Source: PoT sp049331405
GTDB lineage: Bacteria > Planctomycetota > Planctomycetia > Isosphaerales > Isosphaeraceae
Direction: 5' to 3'
Assembly: GCF_049331405.1 (NCBI RefSeq)
Contig: NZ_CP186274.1
Location: 2,914,001 to 2,978,000 of the forward strand
Length of the DNA: 64,000 nt
Part shown: piece by piece, positions 42,891 to 51,199 of the stretch
How positions within the stretch are numbered: the stretch's first letter is position 1
Layout: each line of letters opens with the position of its first letter
Position numbers and translations under genes: made by a program
The notes under the pieces: model-generated
Told to the model about the DNA's origin: nothing
Databases searched by the model: none
Seen by the model: only the letters and a program-made list of their open reading frames with translations

Positions 42891-43336
42891 TGCCCTGCAT
42901 CGCATACGACGATGCCAAGTTCCGGGCGCTGTTCCCGGCGTATGCGAATACGACCACCTACCCCCAGGCCATGATCCAGGTCTACTGGGACACGGCCACC
43001 GCCTATGTCAGCAACCGCTACGGCGGCTGCTACATAGGCGGCATGAATCCGGCGCAGCAGACGCTGGCGCTCAATCAGATGACGGCCCACCTTCTCTGCC
43101 TGGCAGGGCTGATCGCGACCGGGCAGACGCCCGGCGTGATGGTGGGGGCGACCATCGACAAGATCAGCGTCACGATGGAGCCGCCGCCGGCCCCGAACCA
43201 ATGGCAGTACTGGCTCCAGACGACGCCCTACGGGCAGCAGCTATTGGCCTTGCTCCAGGTGGCGAGCGTCGGGGGCTTCTATGCTTCGACCGCCGTCCCG
43301 GGCCGGGCCGGATTCTGGTTCGGGAATGGGTGGTGA
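42890..43336 (+). CDS. Head-tail connector, DUF4054
   Basis: 148 residues. AYDDAKFRALFPAYANTTTY, then VYWDTATAYVSNRYGG and TLALNQMTAHLLCLAGLIAT match DUF4054, an adaptor of the P22 gp4/HK97 gp6 type that sits under the portal. Good match in length. The gene directly follows the preceding one, in the usual neck-gene order. Confidence 0.8.
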   Translation: MPCIAYDDAKFRALFPAYANTTTYPQAMIQVYWDTATAYVSNRYGGCYIGGMNPAQQTLALNQMTAHLLCLAGLIATGQTPGVMVGATIDKISVTMEPPPAPNQWQYWLQTTPYGQQLLALLQVASVGGFYASTAVPGRAGFWFGNGW

Positions 43337-43389
43337 TGATCGTTGTTTATGCTGGCAGAAGGTCTTGATTTGTGATAATCGGGATTTAC

Positions 43390-43803
43390 ATGAAATATGA
43401 TCCAATATTGAAACCAAGCGAATTATTCCTGCCGTGGCGCGGATACTATTTATCCGCCGAAACCTCCACGCACGTCCAGATTGTCGGTGCTGGCATGGGC
43501 GAGACGGATGGTGGTTTTCAATACTTGCGGCGGAAAGGCCTGATCTTCGAGCCGGGAAGGACATACGTGATGGGGACACCGGAAGGAATTTGCTGCAAAC
43601 ATTGTGGCGGGGATCCGACGCCAATATTCACCAGTTTTATCTTTTGCAAAACCTCCGACTATAACGGATTGCGCCAATCCGATTTGGATCGACTGAATGG
43701 TTGCGATCCGCTACAGAAATCTGATGATTTACAGGCGGATGTTCCGGCGAAAAACGGGCAGTGTGATGGGCAAATCCAGCCCCTCGCCTATCCCTCGCAT
43801 TGA
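43390..43803 (+). CDS. Unknown AT-richer insert gene (moron candidate)
   Basis: About 137 residues from ATG 43390 (a GTG at 43372 is the alternative). Unlike its neighbours it is AT-richer and lies in a gap of the structural operon. PGRTYVMGTPEGICCKHCGG contains a CCxxC motif. The rest is not recognised. The following ~90 bases (43804-43895) may code a further short CxxC peptide, but I cannot support it. Probably cargo expressed from the prophage. Confidence 0.4.
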   Translation: MKYDPILKPSELFLPWRGYYLSAETSTHVQIVGAGMGETDGGFQYLRRKGLIFEPGRTYVMGTPEGICCKHCGGDPTPIFTSFIFCKTSDYNGLRQSDLDRLNGCDPLQKSDDLQADVPAKNGQCDGQIQPLAYPSH

Positions 43804-43895
43804 GCCGATGTGCCAGCTTTGCGACAAGCGATACAATAAGTTATCTGAATTGCTCTCGTCGATTGCGAGGCGATCGAGCCGGGACTGTAGATAAT

Positions 43896-44444
43896 ATGAA
43901 AATGGAGCGCTCCAACTCCAGGGCATTCGCCACGCTCGAGAATCGGCTGAAGGAACTCGCCGGGGTCGAGACGAAAGTCGGCTGGTTCCCCGGCGCAACT
44001 TATCCCGACGGCACGAAAGTGGCGTATGTGGCCGCGATCCAGGAGTTCGGCCACGGCCCCATCCCTCCTCGCCCTTTCTTCCGCACGACCGTCGCCGACC
44101 AGAAGGCATCCTGGGCCCAGGATGCCGCCAACGCCGCCAGGGCCGTACTGAAAGGCTCGATCTCGGCCGAGCAGGCCATGGACGCCCTCGGCGAACGCGC
44201 CCAGGAGGATGTCAAGGAGACGATCAATCAGATCACCGCGCCGCCGCTCTCGCCGATCACGCTGGAGCTGCGGGCCATGAAGCACAAGAATCCGGACCTC
44301 AAAGTCGGCGGCAAGCTGGTCGGCGAGGTCGCGGCGAAGGTCAAGCAGCCGGGATATCGCCTCGCGGCGGGGACGCCCACGAAGCCGCTCATCGATTCCA
44401 AGCTCATGCTGACCACGCTCACTCACACCACGGAGAAGGTATGA
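43896..44444 (+). CDS. Neck/tail-completion protein, HK97 gp10-like or Mu gpG-like
   Basis: 182 residues. NRLKELAGVETKVGWFPGAT, then VAAIQEFGHGPIPPRPFFRT and helical segments are typical of virion morphogenesis proteins in this position (the 'IQEFG...PPRPF' signature). The Met at 43896 is used; another at 43902. Its stop overlaps the next start. It completes the head-proximal end of the tail in related phages. Confidence 0.75.
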   Translation: MKMERSNSRAFATLENRLKELAGVETKVGWFPGATYPDGTKVAYVAAIQEFGHGPIPPRPFFRTTVADQKASWAQDAANAARAVLKGSISAEQAMDALGERAQEDVKETINQITAPPLSPITLELRAMKHKNPDLKVGGKLVGEVAAKVKQPGYRLAAGTPTKPLIDSKLMLTTLTHTTEKV

Positions 44445-44812
44445 GCGTCCCGGGTTCGAATTTATTGGCGATGGCCACGAGGCTGATCGCCAAGCAGCCC
44501 TTCGAGTACCACGCCTTCCGGGGCCGCGAGACGAACTACATCGGCCAGGACGTCACCGTCTTCGCCGTCCCCGTGACCCTGCTGGGCAGCATCCAGCCGG
44601 TGCCGCGCTCGGTCTATCAGGAATACGGCCTCGACTTCCAGCGCAACTACGTCAACGTCTACGTGTCGCAGGACATCACCGACATCGCGCGCGACGTGGC
44701 GGGGGACCGCATCGTCTTCCAGGGCAGGACCTACGAGTGCATCTCCAAGACGCCATGGATCGGCATCGACGGCTGGGACGCCGTGCTGTGCGTGGAAGTG
44801 CCCGTCGATTAG
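44441..44812 (+). CDS. Phage collar/neck protein
   Basis: 123 residues. AFRGRETNYIGQDVTVFAVP, VTLLGSIQPVPRSVYQEYGL and VNVYVSQDITDIARDVAGDR are the pattern of small collar proteins found between the gp10-like and sheath genes in DUF3383 phages. It overlaps the stop of the previous gene by 4 bases and converges by 4 bases with the immunity gene on the other strand. Confidence 0.65.
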   Translation: MSVPGSNLLAMATRLIAKQPFEYHAFRGRETNYIGQDVTVFAVPVTLLGSIQPVPRSVYQEYGLDFQRNYVNVYVSQDITDIARDVAGDRIVFQGRTYECISKTPWIGIDGWDAVLCVEVPVD

Positions 44813-45036
44813 TCGGCCGGTCGCGCCCGCGCCATGGCGAACACCAGCGCGAGGAGCCAGAAGAGGCCCGACCAGCCCAGGGCCACATTGATCATCACGA
44901 TATCCCAGCGCGTCCTGCTGCCGTTCGAGAAGGCGAGGATCGTGGGGAGCATGTACACCCAGAGCATGACCAGCAGGAAGACGATGCCCTCCGGCGGCGT
45001 CGCCGCCAATGTTTCGAAGAATCCCTTGCTTTCCAT
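44809..45036 (-). CDS. Superinfection immunity protein, Imm-like
   Basis: 75 residues, opposite strand to the surrounding structural operon. GIVFLLVMLWVYMLPTILAF, SNGSRTRWDIVMINVALGWS and LFWLLALVFAMA match the two-helix 'LPT.IA...N......NL.LGW...GW..ALVWA' signature of the Imm superinfection family (T4 Imm type). Such proteins sit in the inner membrane and block DNA entry by related phages. The AT-rich island 45040-45100 just upstream could hold its own promoter, so it may be expressed in the prophage state. Confidence 0.75.
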   Translation of the reverse strand: MESKGFFETLAATPPEGIVFLLVMLWVYMLPTILAFSNGSRTRWDIVMINVALGWSGLFWLLALVFAMARARPAD

Positions 45037-45094
45037 GACACAACCCCGTTTCGTTAACGAGATTTAATATTATCAGATTATGCGGTAATGTCCA

Positions 45095-45634
45095 GTGTTA
45101 GATAACCAATTGATTGCATTGGTGATTTCCGCCGTCATCGCCGGGGAGGCCGTCGCCGGGATACCGGGGACGCCGATCAAGCAGGCCTTCCAGCCCACGC
45201 TCCAGGGGGCCAACACGCAGCCCACGGCCTACCTGCACAAGATCGGCGACCGCCGCGTCGGCTCGCCCCGGCGCAGCGACGTCTGGGATCAGGAAAACGG
45301 CGTCATGCTCCACACGGAATTGCAGAAATACGAGACGACCTTCCAGATGAGCGCCCTGGCGACGCAGGACCCGAAGACGCCGACGCAGTACACCGCGTCC
45401 GACATCCTCAACCTGATCGCCTCCATCCTCCAGAGCAGCACGACCATCGCGGCCTTCGAGGCGCAGGGCGTGGGCATCCTCCGCGTCGCCGAGGTGCGCA
45501 ACCCGTATTTCCTCGACGACCGCATGCAGAACGAGGCGTCCCCCAGCCTCGACTTCACCCTCACGCACGACCAGGTCGTCGCATCCGCGGTGCCCGTCAT
45601 CGCCGAGAAGGTCTACCAAATTCTAACCGTATAG
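45095..45634 (+). CDS. Tail terminator/gateway-type protein
   Basis: 179 residues from GTG 45095. IALVISAVIAGEAVAGIPGT, IKQAFQPTLQGANTQPTAYL and HKIGDRRVGSPRRSD resemble the gateway/terminator proteins that precede DUF3383 sheath genes. The C-terminal ILRVAEVRNPYFLDDRMQNE and PSLDFTLTHDQ support this. It probably caps the tail tube and joins it to the neck. Confidence 0.65.
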   Translation: MLDNQLIALVISAVIAGEAVAGIPGTPIKQAFQPTLQGANTQPTAYLHKIGDRRVGSPRRSDVWDQENGVMLHTELQKYETTFQMSALATQDPKTPTQYTASDILNLIASILQSSTTIAAFEAQGVGILRVAEVRNPYFLDDRMQNEASPSLDFTLTHDQVVASAVPVIAEKVYQILTV

Positions 45635-45644
45635 GAGTTCAATA

Positions 45645-47159
45645 ATGGCTATAGCATTGAGTCGTTACGTCGATATCACGTCCGGCGTCGGCGCGGGCAA
45701 TAATGTGTCGACGCGATCGCTCTCGGGCCTCGTCGTCACCGGCAACCCGCTGGCCCCCTCCGGGCAATTCCTGACCTTCAGCTCCGCCGCCGACGTCGGC
45801 ACCTATTTCGGCACGTCCTCGGAGGAATACGCCCGCGCCGTCTTCTACTTCGGCTGGGTCAGCAAGAACATCCGCTCGCCCCGCACGCTCAACTTCTGGT
45901 CCTGGAACGACAATTCCGCCGCCGGCTCGAAGATCTTCGGCAAGCCCCAGGCCTTCTCGCTCTCGACCTTCACCGCCATCAGCGCCGGCCGGTTCACGCT
46001 CACCCTGGGCGGCTTCACCAACACCCTCACGAACATCAACTGCTCGGCGGCCGGCACGCTCGCCGCCGTGGCCGGCATCGTGCAGACTGCCGTCCGCGCC
46101 TACTCGGCCGGCGGCACGGCCTGGACCGCCGCCACCGTGACCTACGACGCGACCCGCGGCTGCTTCAATCTCGCCTCCGGGGCCACCGGTGCCGACACCG
46201 TGGCCGTGGCGGCCGGCGTCAGCAACGACCTCGGCGGCCCGCTGGGCTGGCTGAACGGCGCCATCCTCTCCAACGGCACTGCGGCGCAGTCGGTCTCCGA
46301 CAACCTCGACGCCCTGATCCAGGTCAGCAACAACTTCGGCTCGTTCTGCTATACATCGGCCCTGGCCCTCACCCTGAGCCAGGCCCAGGAGGCGGCGAGC
46401 TGGAACGACAGCCTGGACCCGAACATCCAGTTCATGTTCTCGATCGCCGTCTCGGCGGCGAACGCCTCGGCGTGGTCCGCCGCGCTGATCCAGACCGGCG
46501 GGTCGACCATGACCCTGGCCCCGCTGTCGAACGAGTATCCCGAGATGTGCCCGATGATGATCATGGCGGCCACCGACTACACGGCCAGGAACAGCGTCCA
46601 GAACTACATGTTCCAGTCGTTCGCCCTGACCCCCTCGGTCGCCACCGACGCCGACGCCGACACCTACGACGCGTTGCGCATCAACTACTACGGCCAGACG
46701 CAGACGGCCGGGCAGTTCCTCGCCTTCTACCAGCGCGGGCTCATGTTCGGCCTGGCGACCGACCCCTCCGACCAGAACGTCTACGCCAACGAGATCTGGC
46801 TCAAGGATGCGTGCGGCGCCGCCATCATGACCCTGCTGCTCTCGCTCTCCCAGCTCCCGGCCAACAACGCCGGCCTGGCCCAGCTCCAGGCGACGCTGCA
46901 ATCGGTCATCGACCAGGCCGTCTTCAACGGCACCATCTCCGTGGGCAAGCCGCTGAACTCGACGCAGAAGATCTACATCACCAACGCGACGGGCGACCCC
47001 AACGCCTGGCAGCAGGTGCAGACCATCGGCTACTGGGTCGGCTGCACGCTCCAGCCCTACGTCGAGGGCGGCGTGACCCAGTGGAAGGCCGTGTACACGC
47101 TCATCTACAGCAAGGACGACGTGATCCGCAAGGTCGAAGGCTCCGACATTCTCATCTAA
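45645..47159 (+). CDS. Contractile tail sheath protein, DUF3383
   Basis: 504 residues. The N-terminus (SRYVDITSGVGAGNNVSTRS, LSGLVVTGNPLAPSGQFLTF) and LGTSSEEYA-like region (GTYFGTSSEEYARAVFYFGW) are diagnostic of DUF3383 sheaths. A variable beta insertion domain lies at about residues 100-190. The C-terminal AGQFLAFYQRGLMFG and YWVGCTLQPYVEGGVTQWKA segments complete the fold. It forms the contractile outer tail, so this module is a myovirus or myovirus-derived particle. Confidence 0.9.
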   Translation: MAIALSRYVDITSGVGAGNNVSTRSLSGLVVTGNPLAPSGQFLTFSSAADVGTYFGTSSEEYARAVFYFGWVSKNIRSPRTLNFWSWNDNSAAGSKIFGKPQAFSLSTFTAISAGRFTLTLGGFTNTLTNINCSAAGTLAAVAGIVQTAVRAYSAGGTAWTAATVTYDATRGCFNLASGATGADTVAVAAGVSNDLGGPLGWLNGAILSNGTAAQSVSDNLDALIQVSNNFGSFCYTSALALTLSQAQEAASWNDSLDPNIQFMFSIAVSAANASAWSAALIQTGGSTMTLAPLSNEYPEMCPMMIMAATDYTARNSVQNYMFQSFALTPSVATDADADTYDALRINYYGQTQTAGQFLAFYQRGLMFGLATDPSDQNVYANEIWLKDACGAAIMTLLLSLSQLPANNAGLAQLQATLQSVIDQAVFNGTISVGKPLNSTQKIYITNATGDPNAWQQVQTIGYWVGCTLQPYVEGGVTQWKAVYTLIYSKDDVIRKVEGSDILI

Positions 47160-47173
47160 CAAGGACGTAAAAC

Positions 47174-47620
47174 ATGGCACAAGACATCTCCGGCTTCGGC
47201 CTGGTCGCGACGATCACGGCATCGAACACCTTCCCGGCGGGCTTCCCGATCACCCAATTCGCCGACGACTCCGACCCGCTCGACATGGCATCGATCCAGA
47301 TCGCCGACAAGGCCATGGGCCTCAACGGCGACCTGATCACCTGGGCGCGAGCGATGCCGATCCCGGCGGTCATCGCCGTGATCCCCGGCTCGATCGACGA
47401 CATCAACCTCGGCATCCTGGCGGAGGCCAACCGCGCCGGCCAGGGCAAGGTGTCGGCGAATGACGTCATCAACATGACCGTCGTCTACCCCGACGGCAGC
47501 GCGATCTCCGTGAGCCAGGGGCGGCTGACCGACGCCATGTTCGGCAAGAGCGTCGCCAGCAGCGGCCGGCTGAAGACCAAGATTTATTCCTTTAGCTTTC
47601 AAAACAAAGTAGGCTCTTGA
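47174..47620 (+). CDS. Tail tube-like protein
   Basis: 148 residues directly after the sheath. SGFGLVATITASNTFPAGFP, ADDSDPLDMASIQIADKAMG and VIPGSIDDINLGILAEANRA match the small structural protein encoded between sheath and tail chaperone in these phages (DUF3277-like). It probably forms the inner tube. Ends before an AT-rich insert. Confidence 0.75.
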   Translation: MAQDISGFGLVATITASNTFPAGFPITQFADDSDPLDMASIQIADKAMGLNGDLITWARAMPIPAVIAVIPGSIDDINLGILAEANRAGQGKVSANDVINMTVVYPDGSAISVSQGRLTDAMFGKSVASSGRLKTKIYSFSFQNKVGS

Positions 47621-47650
47621 TTGTTATATATAATGCACTATTTTCAATGA

Positions 47651-48228
47651 ATGCCTCATTGTAGTACATGTAAATGCTATACTGAAAAGCCTGGACGCTG
47701 TTCTCCATGCAATAAACTGTATATGCGTGATTACAAGCGGGCTAACTCCGAGAAAATCCGAGAAGGTTTGCGCTCGCATTACATCCGTAATACAGAGCGG
47801 GTGAAGGCCAGGATGCGAGAATACGGCCAGAAAAACAGAGAAATTATCAACAAAAAGAAATCCGAGTATTACTATAAGAACAAGCTCGTTCGAAGGGCGA
47901 AGATTAAGGAGTGGCAAGAAAAGAATCCCGAAAAATACGCCGCCATTTCCCGTACGTCATGCCTGAATCGGGTTGCCAGGAAGAAAAATGCAGCCGGAAG
48001 ACATACTGCCAGTGACATTCGAGAGATGTACATCAGGCAGAGAGGCAGATGCGTCGCCTGCGATTGCGAATTGCATGGATAGTTTCATGTAGACCACATC
48101 ATACCTCTAGCGAGAGGGGGGGGAGCAATTGGCCTGACAATTTGCAGATTCTCTGCCAAACTTGTAACACTGAAAAACACACAAAAACCATGGAGGAATT
48201 CATGCAATTGCGAGCAGAAAGATTATGA
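47651..48228 (+). pseudogene. HNH endonuclease remnant
   Basis: An AT-rich gene inserted between tube and chaperone. The N-terminal Cys pairs (HCSTCKCYTEKPGRCSPCNK) and a long basic helical region lead to DIREMYIRQRGRCVACDCEL, the first half of an HNH site. A TAG stop then interrupts (48080), after which FHVDHIIPLARGG is readable, and a frameshift in a run of eight G (48116-48123) precedes SNWPDNLQILCQTCNTEKHT. The full motif set (C..C, H in VDHI, N, C..C) was present. It looks like a free-standing homing endonuclease that has decayed. Confidence 0.8.
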
Positions 48229-48668
48229 TGGACCTGATCCAGCCCAAGACCTTCGAGGTCGCCGACCAGGACGGCAACCCCCGCACCTACATCCTCTCGA
48301 AATTCCCCGCCGTCGACGGCCGCGAGATCGTCGCCAAATACCCGATGAGCGCGCTGCCCAAGCTCGGCGACTACGCCGTGAGCGAGGAGACGATGCTCAA
48401 GCTCATGTCCTTCGTGGCGGTCGACAATAACGGCGCGCCGCTGCGCCTGAGCACCCGGGCCCTGGTCAACAACCACGTGCCCGACTTCGAGACGCTGGCC
48501 AAGGTCGAGATGGCGATGATGGAGTACAACTGCTCGTTTTTTCGCGACGGGACGCTCTTAAATGGCTTGCAAAGTGTCGTCCGTCAGGTGCTGGCGAAGA
48601 TTTCCGAAATGTCGACCCCCTCGTCGGCTGCGTCGTCGCCAGCAGGCTCGCAACCTATCACGAACTGA
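48225..48668 (+). CDS. Tail assembly chaperone of the myovirus module (unshifted product)
   Basis: 147 residues. LIQPKTFEVADQDGNPRTYI, PAVDGREIVAKYPMSALPKL and MMEYNCSFFRDGTLLNGL are typical of the short chaperone before the tape measure. The tail (MSTPSSAASSPAGSQPITN) is low-complexity and looks like a by-pass product; the -1 frame continues with good protein. The start overlaps the HNH remnant's former stop. Confidence 0.75.
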   Translation: MMDLIQPKTFEVADQDGNPRTYILSKFPAVDGREIVAKYPMSALPKLGDYAVSEETMLKLMSFVAVDNNGAPLRLSTRALVNNHVPDFETLAKVEMAMMEYNCSFFRDGTLLNGLQSVVRQVLAKISEMSTPSSAASSPAGSQPITN

Positions 48669-48781
48669 AGACCATCTACTCGCTCGAAGACCTGTTCATC
48701 CTCTGGGAATGCCACGTGATCCCCAAATATAACGACTGGCTCGCCGCCGAGGAGTCCAGGAAGCAGCAGGGCAGGAAATGA
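48620..48781 (+). CDS. Chaperone extension by -1 frameshift
   Basis: In the -1 frame relative to 48225 the sequence reads LVGCVVASRLATYHELKTIY, SLEDLFILWECHVIPKYNDW, then LAAEESRKQ to TGA at 48779-48781. Similar C-terminal extensions ('ELxxxYxLEDxxxxxE...YNxW') follow tail chaperones of other myoviruses. There is no independent start. The likeliest slip is on CCC within ACCCCCT (48615-48621). The stop overlaps the tape measure ATG as ATGA, as in the siphovirus module. Confidence 0.7.
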   Translation, partial: LVGCVVASRLATYHELKTIYSLEDLFILWECHVIPKYNDWLAAEESRKQQGRK

Positions 48782-50259
48782 CCGTCCTCGATACTTTCTA
48801 CCTGATTTTCAAGAGCAACGCGGGCGACACGAAGGCCGACATCGGCGCGCTGGATAGGCAGATCGGCGACCTCGCGGCCAAGGGCGCCAAACGCTCCGAC
48901 GACGAGAGCAAGAAGCTCAAGGAGCTGCGCAAGCAACGTCAGGAGATGACGCAGGACCTGAAGGACCAGAAGAAGGTCGTCGAGGGGACCGGCGAGGCCT
49001 TCGTGAAGGTGGTGGAGACGGCCACGGCCGCCGCCGCCGCGATCTTCTCGCTCGGCGCGATCAAGGATGGCGTCATGAACGCCGCCAAGTTCAACTCCGA
49101 CCTCCAGGTCCAGGGCAAGCTGCTCGGGCAGAACGCCGCCGACATCAAGGCCTACGGCGCGGCGGTGCAGTCGGCCGGGGGTAGTGCAGAAGGCTTCCAA
49201 AGCGCCCTGAAGACGGCATTCTCCGCCGCGTCCGAGGCGGGCCTGCCGCTCCCGCCCGTCGACGTGCTGATGCGCCGCTACCACGACGCGATCAAGGGCA
49301 TGACGCCCACCGGCGCCGCCAATTACCTGTCGCGCCTCGGCGTCTCCGACCCCGGCATGATGGCGCTGCTCGAGCAATCCGACGCGGAGTTCGAGAAGAG
49401 CATCGCCACGGCCCGCGAGCATGTGAAGGTCACGGAGGCGGACACCCAGGCGGCTCGAGATTTCGAGCAGGCGTGGAGCCGGGCGGCGCAGAGCCTGGAC
49501 ACGATCTTCACCAAGATCGGCACCGACGTGCTCCCGGTCCTGACCGGGATGCTCGATTCGGTCACGAAGCTCACGGACGCCCTGGGGGGCGACAAGGGCA
49601 CGTGGCACGAGCGGGTCGCCGACTGGATCATGGACCCCGATCGCGACGCCGATATCCGCAAGAAGTACCGCAACGGGATCGACAACAACGCCATGGATTT
49701 CTGGATGTCGCAGGGATACACGCGATCGCAGGCCGCCGGGATCGTGGCCAACGAGATGCGCGAGAGCGGCGGCAATCCTGATGCCGTCGGGGACGGCGGC
49801 AAGGCGCGTGGCCTCTATCAATGGCACCCCGACCGGGCGGATGCCATCCTCCGGGGCACCGGCATCGACGTCCGAAGCGCCTCCGCGGCCGACCAGCGCC
49901 GGGCGGCCGCCTGGGAGTTGCAGCAGACGGGCCTGGCGGACCGGCTCAAGCAGATCGACGACCCGGACGCCGCCGCGGCCTTCGTCAGCCAACGCTTCGA
50001 GCGGCCCGCGAATGGCGGCTACGAGGCCATGATCCGCGGCAAATCCGCCCTGGAGATCGCCTCGGCCAGCCCGTTCTCTTCCGCCGGCACCGCCCCGATC
50101 GGAGGTGCCTCGAATCGCACCACCAGCGTCAAGATCGACGAGATCAACGTGCATACCCAGGCCACCGACGCCGCCGGCATCTCCGGCGCCATCGGCGACG
50201 AGCTCGCCGGGCACCTGCGCACCACCGTGTCCAACTTCGACGACGGGATCGCCTACTGA
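48778..50259 (+). CDS. Tape measure protein with C-terminal tail lysozyme
   Basis: 493 residues, short for a tape measure. N-terminal coiled coils (KKLKELRKQRQEMTQDLKDQ) and a hydrophobic helix near residues 82-95 (TATAAAAAIFSLGAI) are tape-like. Residues ~300-420 are a phage tail lysozyme domain: FWMSQGYTRSQAAGIVANEM, RESGGNPDAVGDGGKARGLY, QWHPDRADAI, with the catalytic Glu in NEMRES. This would locally digest peptidoglycan at injection. The short length predicts a short tail. Confidence 0.85.
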   Translation: MTVLDTFYLIFKSNAGDTKADIGALDRQIGDLAAKGAKRSDDESKKLKELRKQRQEMTQDLKDQKKVVEGTGEAFVKVVETATAAAAAIFSLGAIKDGVMNAAKFNSDLQVQGKLLGQNAADIKAYGAAVQSAGGSAEGFQSALKTAFSAASEAGLPLPPVDVLMRRYHDAIKGMTPTGAANYLSRLGVSDPGMMALLEQSDAEFEKSIATAREHVKVTEADTQAARDFEQAWSRAAQSLDTIFTKIGTDVLPVLTGMLDSVTKLTDALGGDKGTWHERVADWIMDPDRDADIRKKYRNGIDNNAMDFWMSQGYTRSQAAGIVANEMRESGGNPDAVGDGGKARGLYQWHPDRADAILRGTGIDVRSASAADQRRAAAWELQQTGLADRLKQIDDPDAAAAFVSQRFERPANGGYEAMIRGKSALEIASASPFSSAGTAPIGGASNRTTSVKIDEINVHTQATDAAGISGAIGDELAGHLRTTVSNFDDGIAY

Positions 50260-50810
50260 TGCCCACGTTCAACGGGCTGCTCTCCGACGCCGCGTCGGTC
50301 CTGGAGCTGCTGGGGCTGGCCAGCCAGGTCGACATCGTCGGCGTCTATGACGCCCGGAGCTTCCGGCAGGCCTTCGCCTACGCCCGGCCGCTCAAGGCGT
50401 CCATCCGCGAGACGGCCAAGGTCATGGAGCACCCGGCGGAGAACGGGGTGCTCATCTCCGACCATCGGGTCGTCAACCCGGTCGAGATCGAGATGCCCAT
50501 GCTGATCCCGGCCCTCTACTACGGCTCGATGTACCAGCAGATCAAGTCGGCCTTCCTGGGCGGCACGCTGCTCTACGTGCAGACCCGCGTGGCCACGTAC
50601 TCCAACATGTTCATCGCGGACATGCCGCACGAGGAGAGCCCCGACATCTACGACGCCATCACCCTCACGCTCCGCCTGAGGCAGGTCATCTACCTCCCCG
50701 ACCCCAACCGCTACGCGCCGGCCGATCCGCAGGATGACGACACGGTGAATAACGGCCTGCAATCGCCGACCACGCCCGCGGGCAGCCCGAGCATCGCGGG
50801 GGCCTGGTGA
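50259..50810 (+). CDS. Dit-like distal tail/baseplate protein
   Basis: 183 residues, ATG overlapping the previous stop. LKASIRETAKVMEHPAENGV then LISDHRVVNPVEIEMPMLI is the characteristic start of Dit-like phage proteins (strand-rich, 'DH.V..P.EI'). YSNMFIADMPHEESPDIYDA fits the second half. It links the tube to the baseplate. Confidence 0.75.
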   Translation: MPTFNGLLSDAASVLELLGLASQVDIVGVYDARSFRQAFAYARPLKASIRETAKVMEHPAENGVLISDHRVVNPVEIEMPMLIPALYYGSMYQQIKSAFLGGTLLYVQTRVATYSNMFIADMPHEESPDIYDAITLTLRLRQVIYLPDPNRYAPADPQDDDTVNNGLQSPTTPAGSPSIAGAW

Positions 50811-51199
50811 CGCAGCAAGTCCCGATCCAGGCGATCCCCAATCAGCAGTTCACGATCATCCTCGACGGCAACACCTGGGATTTCGTCATCAAGGCGACCG
50901 ACGGCGTGATGTCCGTGACTCTCGCCCGCAACGGCACCATGATCATGCAGAATATGCGCGCGGTCGCCAACATGCGGATCATCCCCTCGCTCTACGAAGA
51001 AGCCGGGAACTTCGTGTTCGCGACCCAGAATTTCGAACTCCCCGACTACACCAAATTCAATGTGTCGCAGATCCTGCTCTACGCCTCCGCCGCCGAGCTG
51101 GCGACGCTCCGCGCCCCGCACGCGCCGCCGATCACGGCCGCCGACTTCAACCCGATCGCGGCACTACCGCTGCGCTTCGCCCCGCAAGGTTATACATGA
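50807..51199 (+). CDS. Baseplate plug protein (Pam3 gp18-like)
   Basis: 130 residues from GTG 50807, overlapping the stop before it. QVPIQAIPNQQFTIILDGNT is the diagnostic start of baseplate plug proteins. Remaining strands (VMSVTLARNGTMIMQNMRAV) fit the family. It closes the tube at the baseplate before ejection. Confidence 0.75.
   Translation: MTQQVPIQAIPNQQFTIILDGNTWDFVIKATDGVMSVTLARNGTMIMQNMRAVANMRIIPSLYEEAGNFVFATQNFELPDYTKFNVSQILLYASAAELATLRAPHAPPITAADFNPIAALPLRFAPQGYT

Noticed and set aside
43766..43894. Short CxxC peptide after the 43390 gene
   Set aside because: No ribosome site and too short to judge; kept only as a remark.
45639..47180. 513-codon minus-strand open frame opposite the tail sheath gene
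   Set aside because: Antisense shadow: the sense strand encodes a clear DUF3383 sheath.
48676..50214. 512-codon minus-strand open frame opposite the second tape measure
   Set aside because: Antisense shadow; no ribosome site, no recognisable domain.
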